Shown: piece by piece, positions 40,347 to 49,873 of the stretch
How the letters are laid out: every line of letters starts with the position of its first letter
How positions within the stretch are numbered: position 1 is the first letter of the stretch
Assembly: GCA_910575585.1 (NCBI GenBank)
Contig: CAJTGF010000001.1
Location: 248,197-312,196 of the forward strand
Length of the DNA stretch: 64,000 nt
DNA from: Clostridiaceae bacterium
GTDB lineage: Bacteria > Bacillota > Clostridia > Lachnospirales > Lachnospiraceae
Direction: 5' to 3'
Position numbers and translations under genes: made by a program
Notes under the pieces: model-generated
The model's database searches: none
Seen by the model: only the letters and a program-made list of their open reading frames with translations
What the model was told of the DNA's origin: nothing

Positions 40347-41516
40347 ATGAACTATCCGGTAATAAAAAGCAAGAATCTCAGACCATATCAGATCTGTAAT
40401 TGTTGTGTTATGGACACAACAGATGAGGATATAGTGTTTGATTCTAAGGGGGTGTGTATGCGCTGCAATGAATATAAAGAGCGCATTGAGCCTGAATGGA
40501 ATTATGGTAAGGGACATGAAAAAGAACTGCAGGAATTGATATCCGCTATCAAAAAGTCAGGAGAAGGGAAGCAATACGACTGTATACTTGGACTCTCCGG
40601 CGGGTTGGATTCCGCATATATGCTTCATCTTGCTGTAAAAGAATGGGGGTTACGACCTTTCGTTTTCCATATTGACACAGGTTGGAATCTCCTTGTTGCG
40701 GAAGAAAACATCCGTAAGGTTACAAAGAAGCTTGGCGTGAAACTGCACATAGAAAAAATGAACTGGGATGAGATGCGAGAAATGCAGCTTGCTTGGTTTA
40801 GAACCGGTCTTGAAATGCTTGATGCTCCGCAGGACCATGCATTTATCTCAGTGATTGATAAGTACGCACAAAAGCTTGGTGTAAAGTATATTCTAAACGG
40901 ATATAACGTATGCACTGAAGTTGTGGCAGATCCTGCATCGTGGGAGAAAGGCGCTGGTCCTACCGGCGATGGAACATATATCAAGGATGTTGTAAAAAAA
41001 CATTGCAATATTCCAATTAAGGATTACACATATACAAGTGGTTTGAAGCATAAGTTTGCGATTCCTTATTTGAAAGGTGTTAAGACCATTAAACCTCTCA
41101 ACCTCGTTGAATTCACAAAGGAATCTATGATAAAGACGTTGGCTGACGAATATGGATATGTTCCTTACGGACAGAAACACTTTGAGGATCTAATTACGAA
41201 ATTCCTGGAGGGGTGGTGGCAGCCTACGAGATTTGGCCATGACATCAGAAGAGCGCAGCTATCAAGTCTTGTGGTTACCGGACAGATGACCAGAGATGAG
41301 GCTCTAAAGATTCTTGAGCAGCCATCTTTGAGTGAGGAAGAGAGCAAGGAACTGTTCTCCGAAGTGGCTAAGAGACTTGAGATTTCTGAGAAAGAACTGA
41401 TGAAGTTCCATGGCATGCCGGAATGCACTGAGAAGTTTAAAAGTCAGGAGAAGTTCTATAATCTGGGTATTAAGGTTTATGAAAAGCTCGGAATTGAGAA
41501 GAGGATTAGGAAGTAA
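40347..41516 (+). CDS. N-acetyl sugar amidotransferase (WbpG/PseA-like)
   Basis: A 389-residue PP-loop ATP pyrophosphatase-fold enzyme. PYQICNCCVMDTTDEDIVF and CMRCNEY look like a zinc-binding N-terminus, and LGLSGGLDSAYMLHLAVKE is the PP-loop. In known systems it forms an amidino group on an N-acetyl sugar using ammonia made by HisH- and HisF-like partners. No such partners are in this locus, which is odd. ATG 40347 is 9 bases from GGAGG; ATG 40341 overlaps the previous stop. Confidence 0.87.
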   Translation: MNYPVIKSKNLRPYQICNCCVMDTTDEDIVFDSKGVCMRCNEYKERIEPEWNYGKGHEKELQELISAIKKSGEGKQYDCILGLSGGLDSAYMLHLAVKEWGLRPFVFHIDTGWNLLVAEENIRKVTKKLGVKLHIEKMNWDEMREMQLAWFRTGLEMLDAPQDHAFISVIDKYAQKLGVKYILNGYNVCTEVVADPASWEKGAGPTGDGTYIKDVVKKHCNIPIKDYTYTSGLKHKFAIPYLKGVKTIKPLNLVEFTKESMIKTLADEYGYVPYGQKHFEDLITKFLEGWWQPTRFGHDIRRAQLSSLVVTGQMTRDEALKILEQPSLSEEESKELFSEVAKRLEISEKELMKFHGMPECTEKFKSQEKFYNLGIKVYEKLGIEKRIRK

Positions 41517-41565
41517 TTCACAAAGAGTGAAATGATGGAAATTCATATTATAGAGGGCAAAATAT

Positions 41566-42387
41566 ATGAAATTAATGGAATTGAAAGAGTTACAAGAATG
41601 TGAATTTGAAATGCTTGTAAAATTCAGAGATTATTGTGATAAACATAACCTTAGATACTATTTGTGCGGAGGAACACTTATTGGAGCGATTCGGCATAAA
41701 GGTTTTATTCCATGGGACGACGATATTGATGTAATGATGCCTAGACCCGATCTAGACAAGTTTTTGGAATTGAATTCTACCGGCAAGCTAGATGAGTATA
41801 TAGCTATAAATGATATAAAGTTTGATAGAAATGCTATTTCGGCATGTACAAGACTATATGATACCCGTACGGAGTTGGTTTTTACAAACTTTAGAAAACC
41901 TACAAAATTTGGATGCTGGATGGACATATTTCCATTAGATGGTTTGCCTGATTCAGAAAGTGAAAGGCATAAACATTTTCGTAAAGCACGAATTTTCATG
42001 GACTTACAGATACTTGAAGAAACAAAAATTGGTTCGAAAAGAAGAAGCAAGATCGCTTCCATTCTTCAGTTTCTTTTAATTCCTTTATTGCCGTTTACAT
42101 ACATAATCGGAAAACATGGGTGGAATAGAATATTGGATAATTTAGGTCGCAAGTATGACTATAGTTCTGCAAATTATGTTGGCGTAATAGAAGGTAGAGC
42201 AGGCGATAAAGAAGCTATGTTAAAGAATAATATGGAGCCCGCAGTGAATGTTGAGTTTGGAGGGGAAAGCTTTTCTGCTATGGCAAACTATGACGAATAC
42301 CTTACGAATTTATATGGCGACTATATGATTCCACCTAGCGAAGAAGATAAAAAATCTAGGCATGAATTACTGGTTTATAGGAAATGA
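41566..42387 (+). CDS. LicD-family transferase
   Basis: A 273-residue LicD/fukutin-related protein of the nucleotidyltransferase fold. YYLCGGTLIGAIRHKG and FIPWDDDIDVMMPR are the signature with the catalytic Asp residues. LicD proteins move phosphocholine onto glycans; fukutin relatives move ribitol phosphate from CDP-ribitol. A TarI-like CDP-alcohol synthase is encoded in the same locus, so a polyol-phosphate decoration is plausible. From here to 48.6 kb the DNA is much AT-richer than the flanks. Confidence 0.88.
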   Translation: MKLMELKELQECEFEMLVKFRDYCDKHNLRYYLCGGTLIGAIRHKGFIPWDDDIDVMMPRPDLDKFLELNSTGKLDEYIAINDIKFDRNAISACTRLYDTRTELVFTNFRKPTKFGCWMDIFPLDGLPDSESERHKHFRKARIFMDLQILEETKIGSKRRSKIASILQFLLIPLLPFTYIIGKHGWNRILDNLGRKYDYSSANYVGVIEGRAGDKEAMLKNNMEPAVNVEFGGESFSAMANYDEYLTNLYGDYMIPPSEEDKKSRHELLVYRK

Positions 42388-42453
42388 AAATAATGATGTC
42401 TTAGCATTAGTTTTGCAATAGATAAACGTAAAATTACAGGATGGGAAAATCTA

Positions 42454-43683
42454 ATGAAAGTGGTTTTTTGTACAAGAGTATATAACATGGAAGATTATGA
42501 AAAATATTGTGCTAAAGCAGGTCATAATCTAAGTTTATCTGATTCAAACTTTACACATAGATTTATTGAAGGAATTGAAGCAAACATAAGATCGCCGATT
42601 GCTCTTGTTAATGTGACGCCAATTCCAGGATTTCCCCAATATCCTGATATAATCATTAAGACAAGGACATGGAAACATACTGAAAAAGCAAATGATATCG
42701 AATGTGGATATATTAATCTTCCGATAATTAAGCAATACACTCGATCGAGGAGAATTTATCATTCGCTTAAAAAGCTTATAAGTGATGAGAAAGATAAAAT
42801 ACAGATTGTAACATATGATTTGCACGTAGATGCATGCGTTGCTATACAAAAAATAAAAAATGCGTATCCTGATATTCACACGACGGTTATTTTGCCGGAC
42901 ATTCCTGAGTTGATGATGGATGTAAGAAAAATAAAAAAGGGGTCACTAGCGGAAAAATATGTAAAAAAACAGATGTCATATATAAATATGTTTGATTCAT
43001 ATGTTTTTGTAACAAGATATATGCATGACTTTATCAGTGACATTAATAAACCTTACACTATAATCGAAGGAATGTGGTCAGGAAAGACAAAGAAAAAAGT
43101 GGAGAAAAGAGAAATAAATAACACTCGGAATATTGTGTTGTATTCTGGATTATTGGCCGAAGAATACTGTATTCATGAACTTGTACAGGCGATAGTAAAA
43201 ATAAATGAAATGTATGACTATTGTGAACTGTGGATTTGCGGAGATGGTCAGGAAAGGGACTATGTTGCAGATATGTCACAAAAGTTTAATTATATTAAAT
43301 ATTTCGGTTACGTTAACTCAAATGAAATGGAGAATCTACAGCAAAAAGCAACATTATTGATTAATCCAAGGCCAAACGAAGGGAAATATACGAGATATTC
43401 ATTCCCGTCTAAAACGATTAGCTATCTAGCAGCGGGGAAGCCTGTAATAGCGTATAAATTAGATGGTATTCCGGATGAATATGATAAACATATAATTTAT
43501 ATTGATTCATTAAGAGAAAGAACTGAAAGCATCGTAGATTCTATAAAATCTATATTAGAATTAACCGAAGAGGAACGGGAAGTAATGGGGCGTGATAATA
43601 TGCGTTTTATAGAAAGCAATAAACAAAGTAAAATAATGTGTAAGCGCATTATTCAAATGTGGAGTAAGATCTGTTCAAAGTAA
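42454..43683 (+). CDS. Glycosyltransferase (GT4-like, GT-B fold)
   Basis: A 409-residue protein. ILPDIPELMMD in the N-domain and VLYSGLLAEEYCIHELVQA, LWICGDGQERDYV and NPRPNEGKYTRYSFPSKTIS in the C-domain match GT4-like transferases; the last segment corresponds to the donor-binding E-x7-E region. Donor and acceptor are unknown. The sequence resembles polymer-repeat transferases of variable Gram-positive capsule loci. GC is low. Confidence 0.82.
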   Translation: MKVVFCTRVYNMEDYEKYCAKAGHNLSLSDSNFTHRFIEGIEANIRSPIALVNVTPIPGFPQYPDIIIKTRTWKHTEKANDIECGYINLPIIKQYTRSRRIYHSLKKLISDEKDKIQIVTYDLHVDACVAIQKIKNAYPDIHTTVILPDIPELMMDVRKIKKGSLAEKYVKKQMSYINMFDSYVFVTRYMHDFISDINKPYTIIEGMWSGKTKKKVEKREINNTRNIVLYSGLLAEEYCIHELVQAIVKINEMYDYCELWICGDGQERDYVADMSQKFNYIKYFGYVNSNEMENLQQKATLLINPRPNEGKYTRYSFPSKTISYLAAGKPVIAYKLDGIPDEYDKHIIYIDSLRERTESIVDSIKSILELTEEEREVMGRDNMRFIESNKQSKIMCKRIIQMWSKICSK

Positions 43684-43899
43684 TACACAAATTTTGATAC
43701 AAATCAGTAGTTCGGATACACGTAGGATTACTCAAATTATTAAACTTAGATTGAATTGCCGATTGTTCTATTATTACACGTAAGATTTTTACAATTATCT
43801 GAAATTTGACGCATAATAGAGTGTCAAGGAGGTTTCGTTCATAGTTCGGTGTTATTGAGCCTTAATACTTTTTTGGAGGAAGAAAAGGAGGCGTTTGAC
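43684..43899 (+). other. AT-rich intergenic stretch before the polymerase gene
   Basis: No gene recognised. AAGGAGG at 43827-43833 is not followed by a suitable start codon in range, which may mark the edge of a recombined block. GTG at 43849 in frame with the polymerase gene is a possible but poorly spaced start. Confidence 0.35.
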
Positions 43900-45255
43900 T
43901 TGGGATATTATTTAAAAATTCATAAAAAAGTCACGATAGGTATTTTGCTTTACCTATCTGGAACGCTTTTATTGTATTATATGGGCCCGTTTAGATGGGA
44001 GACAAGAAGCCCGATCTACTTTATAGCTATCAATATTTTATACCTTTTAGCTTTATGGATGGGATTATTTATAGGCGCAAGAACACGGGGCGGATATAGT
44101 AATATGTCGTATGCTCAGGAAAATCGAGTAAAAAGATTATTGTTACCAATGAGCTTGCTGAATGTTGTGATAACATTGATAAATATATATCGAGGGTTTG
44201 GACTGGCTAGCATGAATCCCACGCATTTAATTAATAGAATAGTATTTGGAGTAAATGATTTGGGAGCAGGGTATGAACTGGCTATTTCGGCATTAGAAGG
44301 AGTGAGCGGGGCAGACTTAGTTGGCGGGAAGCTTTTTACTTATATAAATTTTTTTTGGCAGATCTTTGATTTTAACATTATTCTATTGGATTTATATTAT
44401 TATAAAAAGAGTTCAAGCTTGCAAAAACTAATCACGATTTTTTTGATTATTGAGACATGTGTAAGGTATGTGGCAATTGGTACAAATATTGGAATTTTTC
44501 GTCTGGTAGTTGCTGTAGTTGTGGTCTTCGTTATAGGTTTACTAAGGGGAACAGTAGTGACTAATAAGACTGAGCATGAGAAACGGGTATTAAAAAGGAA
44601 AAAATCATATGTAAAATATATTATAATTTTTGCGATTGTGGTAGTTTTTTTGTTTTTTATAAAAACTATGGAAGGTAGAGCCGGGGGGAATTATATTTGG
44701 GAGTTTTCAACATATAACATCGGTGGAATCTATATTAACAAAGACTGTGTTTTTTTTAAACTATTTCCACAGGCATTCTATATGCCCATTATTATGATTA
44801 GCGCATATTTGACACAGGGATATTATGGTCTTGCTCTGTGCTTGGAATTACCATGGAAGCCTATGTTTGGGCTAGGAAGTAGCATGGGTATAGTTGATTT
44901 ATTAACAAAAAGAGGTATAGATCTTAATTCTATGACGTTTCAGCAACGTGCAGAGGAATTGTATCATTGGAATAGCCGTGTCCAGTGGGCGTCAATGTAC
45001 ACATGGTTAGCAAATGACATCAGTTTCATTGGGGTGATTATTTGTATGTTAGTAATTGGAATATTTATTTCAAAAGTTCTTAAAGACGCTTTGTTAAGCA
45101 ATAATCCATTTGCAGTTTGTCTTATGGTTTATTTGACAATCATGGTGTTTTTTATTCCTATGAATAATCAGATATTCCAAACAACGTATATGCTCTTTGG
45201 ATTTGCCTATATATTATTTCGATGGATTACGACCACGCGAGTGAAGATTATTTAG
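43900..45255 (+). CDS. O-antigen/capsule polymerase-like membrane protein (Wzy type)
   Basis: About 451 residues with 10-12 predicted membrane helices and no other domain. The general layout (long hydrophobic stretches, a large central extracellular loop near 265-330 and paired C-terminal helices) fits oligosaccharide repeat-unit polymerases. Sequence conservation in Wzy is low, so the call rests on topology and on the flippase gene next door. TTG at 43900 is 8 bases after AAAAGGAGG and is preferred to GTG 43849. Confidence 0.7.
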   Translation: MGYYLKIHKKVTIGILLYLSGTLLLYYMGPFRWETRSPIYFIAINILYLLALWMGLFIGARTRGGYSNMSYAQENRVKRLLLPMSLLNVVITLINIYRGFGLASMNPTHLINRIVFGVNDLGAGYELAISALEGVSGADLVGGKLFTYINFFWQIFDFNIILLDLYYYKKSSSLQKLITIFLIIETCVRYVAIGTNIGIFRLVVAVVVVFVIGLLRGTVVTNKTEHEKRVLKRKKSYVKYIIIFAIVVVFLFFIKTMEGRAGGNYIWEFSTYNIGGIYINKDCVFFKLFPQAFYMPIIMISAYLTQGYYGLALCLELPWKPMFGLGSSMGIVDLLTKRGIDLNSMTFQQRAEELYHWNSRVQWASMYTWLANDISFIGVIICMLVIGIFISKVLKDALLSNNPFAVCLMVYLTIMVFFIPMNNQIFQTTYMLFGFAYILFRWITTTRVKII

Positions 45256-45271
45256 AGGTAAATGTTTCTTG

Positions 45272-46798
45272 ATGAAAGTAGAACAAATAAATAAAACAAA
45301 AAGCACATTCCTAAATGCCATTTTTTCAATTCTATTAACTCTAATTAATGGGCTGTTGAGTATAGTTGTCACAAGACTAATTATTCAGCAATATGGATCC
45401 GATTTTAATGGAATTAATTCGACAGCTAATCAAATAATAAATGTTTTACTGGTGCTAGAAGGAGGTTTTACTCTCGCTTCGAATGTTGCATTATTTGAAT
45501 CGATAGGAACAGGTGATTACAAGAATGCAAATGGCATTCTAAATGCCACTAGAACCAAATTCAAAAAAATAGGATTGTTTTTTTTGATTATAGGCATATT
45601 GGTTGCAATCATATATAGTGTGTTTGCAAAAACTGATTTATCAAGCACACTAGTTTTTTCGATTGTTTTGATGGCAGTTATTCCACAAGCAATAAATTTG
45701 TTTGCCGTAACGGTATATAGAGTTGTATTACAAGCTCAACAGCGAGAGTATGTTGTTAGTGGCTTTTCTGCTTTAACAATTGGATTAGGTCATATTGTAA
45801 ATATTATCGTGATTTCCCATGGGGGGAAGATGTGGGTAGTGAGATTTGTAACTATGTCTTTTGCAATTCTTAACTGTTTTTTGATTTCAGAATTCACAAG
45901 AAAGAAAAATAAGTTTCTTAATAGTAAAGAGGCTAGTCGCCCTGATCTTATTACGGGAACATCAGATGTAATGATACAAAAGGTTACAGGCGTTATTTAT
46001 TCATCATGGCCAATTATATTTTTGTCTATTTCCGCAAATGCAGGAACTACGTTGGCAAGCGTATATGCTGTATACAATAGTGTTATGATAATGATTAAAG
46101 CGCTACTACATGGGGTTATTGATGCGCCAAGACTCGGATTTGGGCAAATGTTAACAGAACGTGATAAAAAAGAAGTGTGGGAGCCGTTTAAACAGTATGA
46201 ATATATATCAATTGTATTTACATTCATATCAATGACAACTACGAGTGGAGCAATCATGCCATTTATTCGCATGTATACAAAAGGGGTAAATGATGTTAAT
46301 TATTTTGATGTAAATATCGCTGTATTGATGATATTAGCAGGGTCGATAGAAATGATTCATATTCCGAGTGGACATCTAATGAATATGGCTGGACATTTTA
46401 AACAAAGTAAAAAATTTCAGATTATTTCGTGCATTGTACTTATAATATCGATGGCGGTACTAGGTAACTGGAATGGAATATATGGAATGTTATGGTCACT
46501 GTTAATTGTATCCATATTGTTAGCGTTATTGGAGATACGCTATATTCATACCATATTCTTTAATGAAAAGTGTGTTGAATTTATATTGATGGGCGCGCCA
46601 TATGCGATTTTTGGTATTTTATTATCTGCTTTCGAATTGAAATACTCACTTCGAATAACGGAAGTCAGTCGTTTCATGATCTTTACGCTGATTATGATGT
46701 TAATTAATTCTTGTTTTACCTTATTTGTCAGTTTTCTATTTCATAGGAAGTTGATAATTTCTGTGATTCGAAGAGTACGTGGTTTTTTGAAAATGTAA
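45272..46798 (+). CDS. Oligosaccharide flippase (Wzx/MATE family)
   Basis: A 508-residue membrane protein with 12-14 helices. The N-terminus TFLNAIFSILLTLINGLLSI and VTRLIIQQYGSDFNGINSTA is typical of polysaccharide exporters of the MATE/MVF clan. It would flip lipid-linked repeat units across the membrane for the polymerase encoded just upstream. ATG 45272 follows GAGGTAAATG at some distance, so the ribosome site is weak. Confidence 0.88.
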   Translation: MKVEQINKTKSTFLNAIFSILLTLINGLLSIVVTRLIIQQYGSDFNGINSTANQIINVLLVLEGGFTLASNVALFESIGTGDYKNANGILNATRTKFKKIGLFFLIIGILVAIIYSVFAKTDLSSTLVFSIVLMAVIPQAINLFAVTVYRVVLQAQQREYVVSGFSALTIGLGHIVNIIVISHGGKMWVVRFVTMSFAILNCFLISEFTRKKNKFLNSKEASRPDLITGTSDVMIQKVTGVIYSSWPIIFLSISANAGTTLASVYAVYNSVMIMIKALLHGVIDAPRLGFGQMLTERDKKEVWEPFKQYEYISIVFTFISMTTTSGAIMPFIRMYTKGVNDVNYFDVNIAVLMILAGSIEMIHIPSGHLMNMAGHFKQSKKFQIISCIVLIISMAVLGNWNGIYGMLWSLLIVSILLALLEIRYIHTIFFNEKCVEFILMGAPYAIFGILLSAFELKYSLRITEVSRFMIFTLIMMLINSCFTLFVSFLFHRKLIISVIRRVRGFLKM

Positions 46799-46846
46799 GT
46801 TTTGTAGCATATTGTAGCCAAAGCGTTAAAGCAAGGAGGAGCACGA

Positions 46847-47563
46847 ATGAATATAGCTGTAATAATTGCAGGGGGATCTGGTCATAGAATGGGACAGGAT
46901 ATTCCAAAACAATTTATAAATGTATATGACAAACCTATATTAATATACACGTTAGAAGGGTTTCAAAGGCATCCGCTCATTGATGCTATCGAAGTAGTAT
47001 GCATTGATGGATGGCATGATGTGTTAATGGCATATGCAAAACAATTTGGAATCTCAAAATTGACTTGGATTATACCTGGCGGCAGCACAGGACAGGAGTC
47101 ATTAAGAAATGGAATATTCAACCTAGAGGGAAAGGCTTCGGATGAGGACATAATTATTATTCATGATGGGACAAGACCACTGGTGGATGATGCTGTCTTA
47201 ACAGATGTAATTGTTAAGGCTCAAAAGTATGGTAATGCTGTTTCTTCACTACCTTACAATGAGCAAATATTTATTATAGATGATGAAATAAGCACGGTAG
47301 AATATATCCCAAGAGAAACCTTGCGCAGAGTTTCTACACCGCAAGCGTATAGATTCGACAAAATAGATTGGGGATATCATGAGGCATTTGAGAAAGAAAT
47401 TGGTATATATGGTTCGCATTATGCGAATACAATGATGGTTGCTTTAGGTGAAAGGCTATATTTTGCTGCTGGCTCAAACAAGAATATTAAATTAACAACA
47501 AAAGAGGATCTTGAGTTGTTCAAAGCATACATTAAAGAAGATAAAGATAATTGGTTAAAGTAA
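46847..47563 (+). CDS. IspD/TarI-family cytidylyltransferase (probable polyol-phosphate)
   Basis: A 238-residue cytidylyltransferase. AVIIAGGSGHRMGQDIPKQF is the CTP-binding loop, and HDGTRPLVDDAV and FKAYIKEDK are conserved. Housekeeping IspD works in isoprenoid synthesis, but in a capsule locus this family usually makes CDP-ribitol (TarI) or a similar CDP-activated alcohol. The adjacent SDR may supply or modify the substrate, and LicD in the same locus could use the product. The GCAAGGAGGAG ribosome site is strong. Confidence 0.85.
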   Translation: MNIAVIIAGGSGHRMGQDIPKQFINVYDKPILIYTLEGFQRHPLIDAIEVVCIDGWHDVLMAYAKQFGISKLTWIIPGGSTGQESLRNGIFNLEGKASDEDIIIIHDGTRPLVDDAVLTDVIVKAQKYGNAVSSLPYNEQIFIIDDEISTVEYIPRETLRRVSTPQAYRFDKIDWGYHEAFEKEIGIYGSHYANTMMVALGERLYFAAGSNKNIKLTTKEDLELFKAYIKEDKDNWLK

Positions 47564-47577
47564 AGAGGATAACCGTG

Positions 47578-48618
47578 ATGTTGAGTAGTATTTATTTTGA
47601 AGATATTGGAAAGATTATTAATGATATTGCATGTCTCGATAAGCTTATAAACAAAACGATATTAATTACTGGCGCTAGTGGTCTTATTGGAGGGGCCGTA
47701 GTAGATTTGCTAATATCTATTAACAAAAGGAATGGAAATAATATACATATATTGTTAGCCGGTCGAAATAATAAAGCTTTAGAGAAAAGATTTTTATATT
47801 CAGAGGAATTTCATTTTGGGTTTGTACCATTAGATATCATGGATGAAAATGAAATAAATGTGGGAAGCGCTTCTGTGGATTATGTAATTCATTGCGCTGG
47901 CAATTGTAGTCCTAAATTGTATGCAACTCAACCTGTAGAAACCTTAATAGGCAGTGTAAAGGGATTGAACAAAATACTGAGTTTTTCTAGGAATCACCAT
48001 GTTAAAAGAGTTTTATATGTTTCTTCAAGTGAAATATATGGAATAACAAATAATAAAGAAGCTCATAAGGAAGATGATTATGGATTTGTGGATATATTAA
48101 ACTCAAGGTCGTGTTATCCATCTGGGAAAAGAACGGCTGAAACCTTATGCGCTTCATATTTGGATGAATATGGTCTTGATTATGTAATTGTACGTCCGGG
48201 GCATGTTTATGGAGCACCAGTTCTTCAAGATGATGACCGTGCTCATGCGCAATTTGTTCGAGCTGCTGTTGAGGATAAATGCATTACTATGAAGTCTACT
48301 GGTTTGCAACTTCGGTCATATTGTAACTCACTAGATGTAGCTAGTGCTATTTTGTGTGTGCTTTTAAATGGCGGGACAGGAGAAGCATATAATATATCAA
48401 ATCTAAAATCCATGGTTACAGTTCGTGATTTTGCTGAAAGGATAGCAAACATTAGTGGAGCAAAGATCAGATTCGTTAATCCGACAGATAAAGAGAAGAA
48501 AGGCTATAACTTAATGCTAAATTCTTCCTTAAATGCGCAAAAATTGGTAGATATTGGATGGAATGCAAAAGTAGAGTTGGATAGAGGGATTGAACATATG
48601 TTAAAAGATTTAGAATAA
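47578..48618 (+). CDS. NAD-dependent epimerase/dehydratase (extended SDR)
   Basis: A 346-residue extended SDR. ITGASGLIGGAVVDLL is the NAD loop after a 30-residue N-terminal lead, HCAGNCSPKL and VSSSEIYG are fold motifs, and CYPSGKRTAETLC is the Tyr-Lys pair. UDP- or CDP-sugar epimerases and decarboxylases have this form; the substrate is unknown. Its place directly after the TarI-like gene (15 bases apart) suggests they act together. ATG 47578 is preferred to 47551, which overlaps the previous gene. Confidence 0.8.
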   Translation: MLSSIYFEDIGKIINDIACLDKLINKTILITGASGLIGGAVVDLLISINKRNGNNIHILLAGRNNKALEKRFLYSEEFHFGFVPLDIMDENEINVGSASVDYVIHCAGNCSPKLYATQPVETLIGSVKGLNKILSFSRNHHVKRVLYVSSSEIYGITNNKEAHKEDDYGFVDILNSRSCYPSGKRTAETLCASYLDEYGLDYVIVRPGHVYGAPVLQDDDRAHAQFVRAAVEDKCITMKSTGLQLRSYCNSLDVASAILCVLLNGGTGEAYNISNLKSMVTVRDFAERIANISGAKIRFVNPTDKEKKGYNLMLNSSLNAQKLVDIGWNAKVELDRGIEHMLKDLE

Positions 48619-48743
48619 TTATGATATAGATATTTTTACATTTGAGTAATTTAATTGTCAATTATGAACAATACTGCAGAGAGCAAAAATTATCAAACAG
48701 AGGAACTGAAGTGAAATTCAATAAAACTATAGAAAAGAAGGGG

Positions 48744-48767
48744 TTGTTATTAGCTCACTAATAACAA
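48744..48767 (+). other. Perfect hairpin 15 bases upstream of capE
   Basis: TTGTTATTAG-CTCA-CTAATAACAA: a 10-bp stem with tetraloop and no T-run. The 164-base gap holding it is the border between the AT-rich central block and the capE block. It may be an RNA element or an operator. Confidence 0.5.
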
Positions 48768-48782
48768 GCATACAAGAAAATT

Positions 48783-49847
48783 ATGTTAATTACAGAAGCG
48801 TTTAAAGACAAAACATTAGTCATAACAGGAGGCACCGGTTCTTTCGGGTCAACCGTTCTCAAGCACTTCTTGACATCCGACATTGGAGAAATCCGAATAA
48901 TCTCTCGTGACGAAAAGAAACAGGATATGATGCGGCATGTCTTGCAGGCCAATTATCCTGATCATGCTGGCAAGGTTCAGTTTTATGTAGGTGATGTAAG
49001 AAATTTTGGGAGTGTCCGTGATGTTATGTATGGTGCTAACTATGTTTTCCATGCAGCTGCATTGAAAGAAGTTCCTTCTTGTGAATTCTTTCCGATGGAA
49101 GCAGTAAGAACCAATATTATTGGAACGGATAATGTAATAACAGCAGCAGTTGAGAATCATGTAGAGAGGGTAGTTTTTCTTTCTACAGATAAAGCAGCAT
49201 ACCCAATCAATTCAATGGGTATGACTAAGGCTGTTGGTGAAAAGGTAGTACAAGCCAGAGCTCAGAAAGCATTCGAGCGTGGAGGTACGGTGTTGTCGTG
49301 TACCAGATATGGTAATGTAATGTGCAGCCGCGGGTCTGTTATTCCTCTGTTCATTGATCAGATTAAGAACAAGAGACCTATTACCATCACAGATTCAAAT
49401 ATGACACGTTTTTTGATGAATTTGGACGAAGCTGTAGATCTGGTTGCGTTCGCATTTGAACATGCTGAGCCGGGTGATCTGTTTATCCAAAAGGCAGATG
49501 CTTCTACAATCGGTGATCTTGCCGACGGGGTCATGAAGGTATTCGGTGAGACAGAGAAGAAGATCATAGGTACCAGACATGGTGAGAAGTTATATGAGAC
49601 CTTAATGACTAGAGAGGAAAGACTTCGTGCTACGGATATGGGGCATTATTTCAGAATCGCTCCTGATGGAAGGTCATTGAATTATGATAAGTTCTATGTA
49701 GAAGGAAATGTGCTGACAGAGGGCGATGAAGCATATACCAGCCATAATACTAATCGTTTGGATGTGGATGGGGTTGTGGCAAAGATAATGTCCACAGATT
49801 ATGTGAAAGAAGAGCTGGAAGGCAGACCACATGCCGTCGAAGCATAG
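48783..49847 (+). CDS. capE: UDP-GlcNAc 4,6-dehydratase/5-epimerase (CapE/FnlA)
   Basis: A 354-residue SDR of the CapE/WbjB/FnlA type. VITGGTGSFGSTVLKHFL is the NAD loop. MGMTK replaces the usual YxxxK, a hallmark of this subgroup. STDKAAYPINSMG and GTRHGEKLYETLMTREE are also typical. It performs dehydration and C5 epimerisation of UDP-GlcNAc, the first step of UDP-L-FucNAc synthesis. With the next two genes it forms the complete three-enzyme pathway. The ribosome site is weak (AAGAAAATT). Confidence 0.92.
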   Translation: MLITEAFKDKTLVITGGTGSFGSTVLKHFLTSDIGEIRIISRDEKKQDMMRHVLQANYPDHAGKVQFYVGDVRNFGSVRDVMYGANYVFHAAALKEVPSCEFFPMEAVRTNIIGTDNVITAAVENHVERVVFLSTDKAAYPINSMGMTKAVGEKVVQARAQKAFERGGTVLSCTRYGNVMCSRGSVIPLFIDQIKNKRPITITDSNMTRFLMNLDEAVDLVAFAFEHAEPGDLFIQKADASTIGDLADGVMKVFGETEKKIIGTRHGEKLYETLMTREERLRATDMGHYFRIAPDGRSLNYDKFYVEGNVLTEGDEAYTSHNTNRLDVDGVVAKIMSTDYVKEELEGRPHAVEA

Positions 49848-49873
49848 ATTAAGGAAATAGGAGAGATGGTCAA

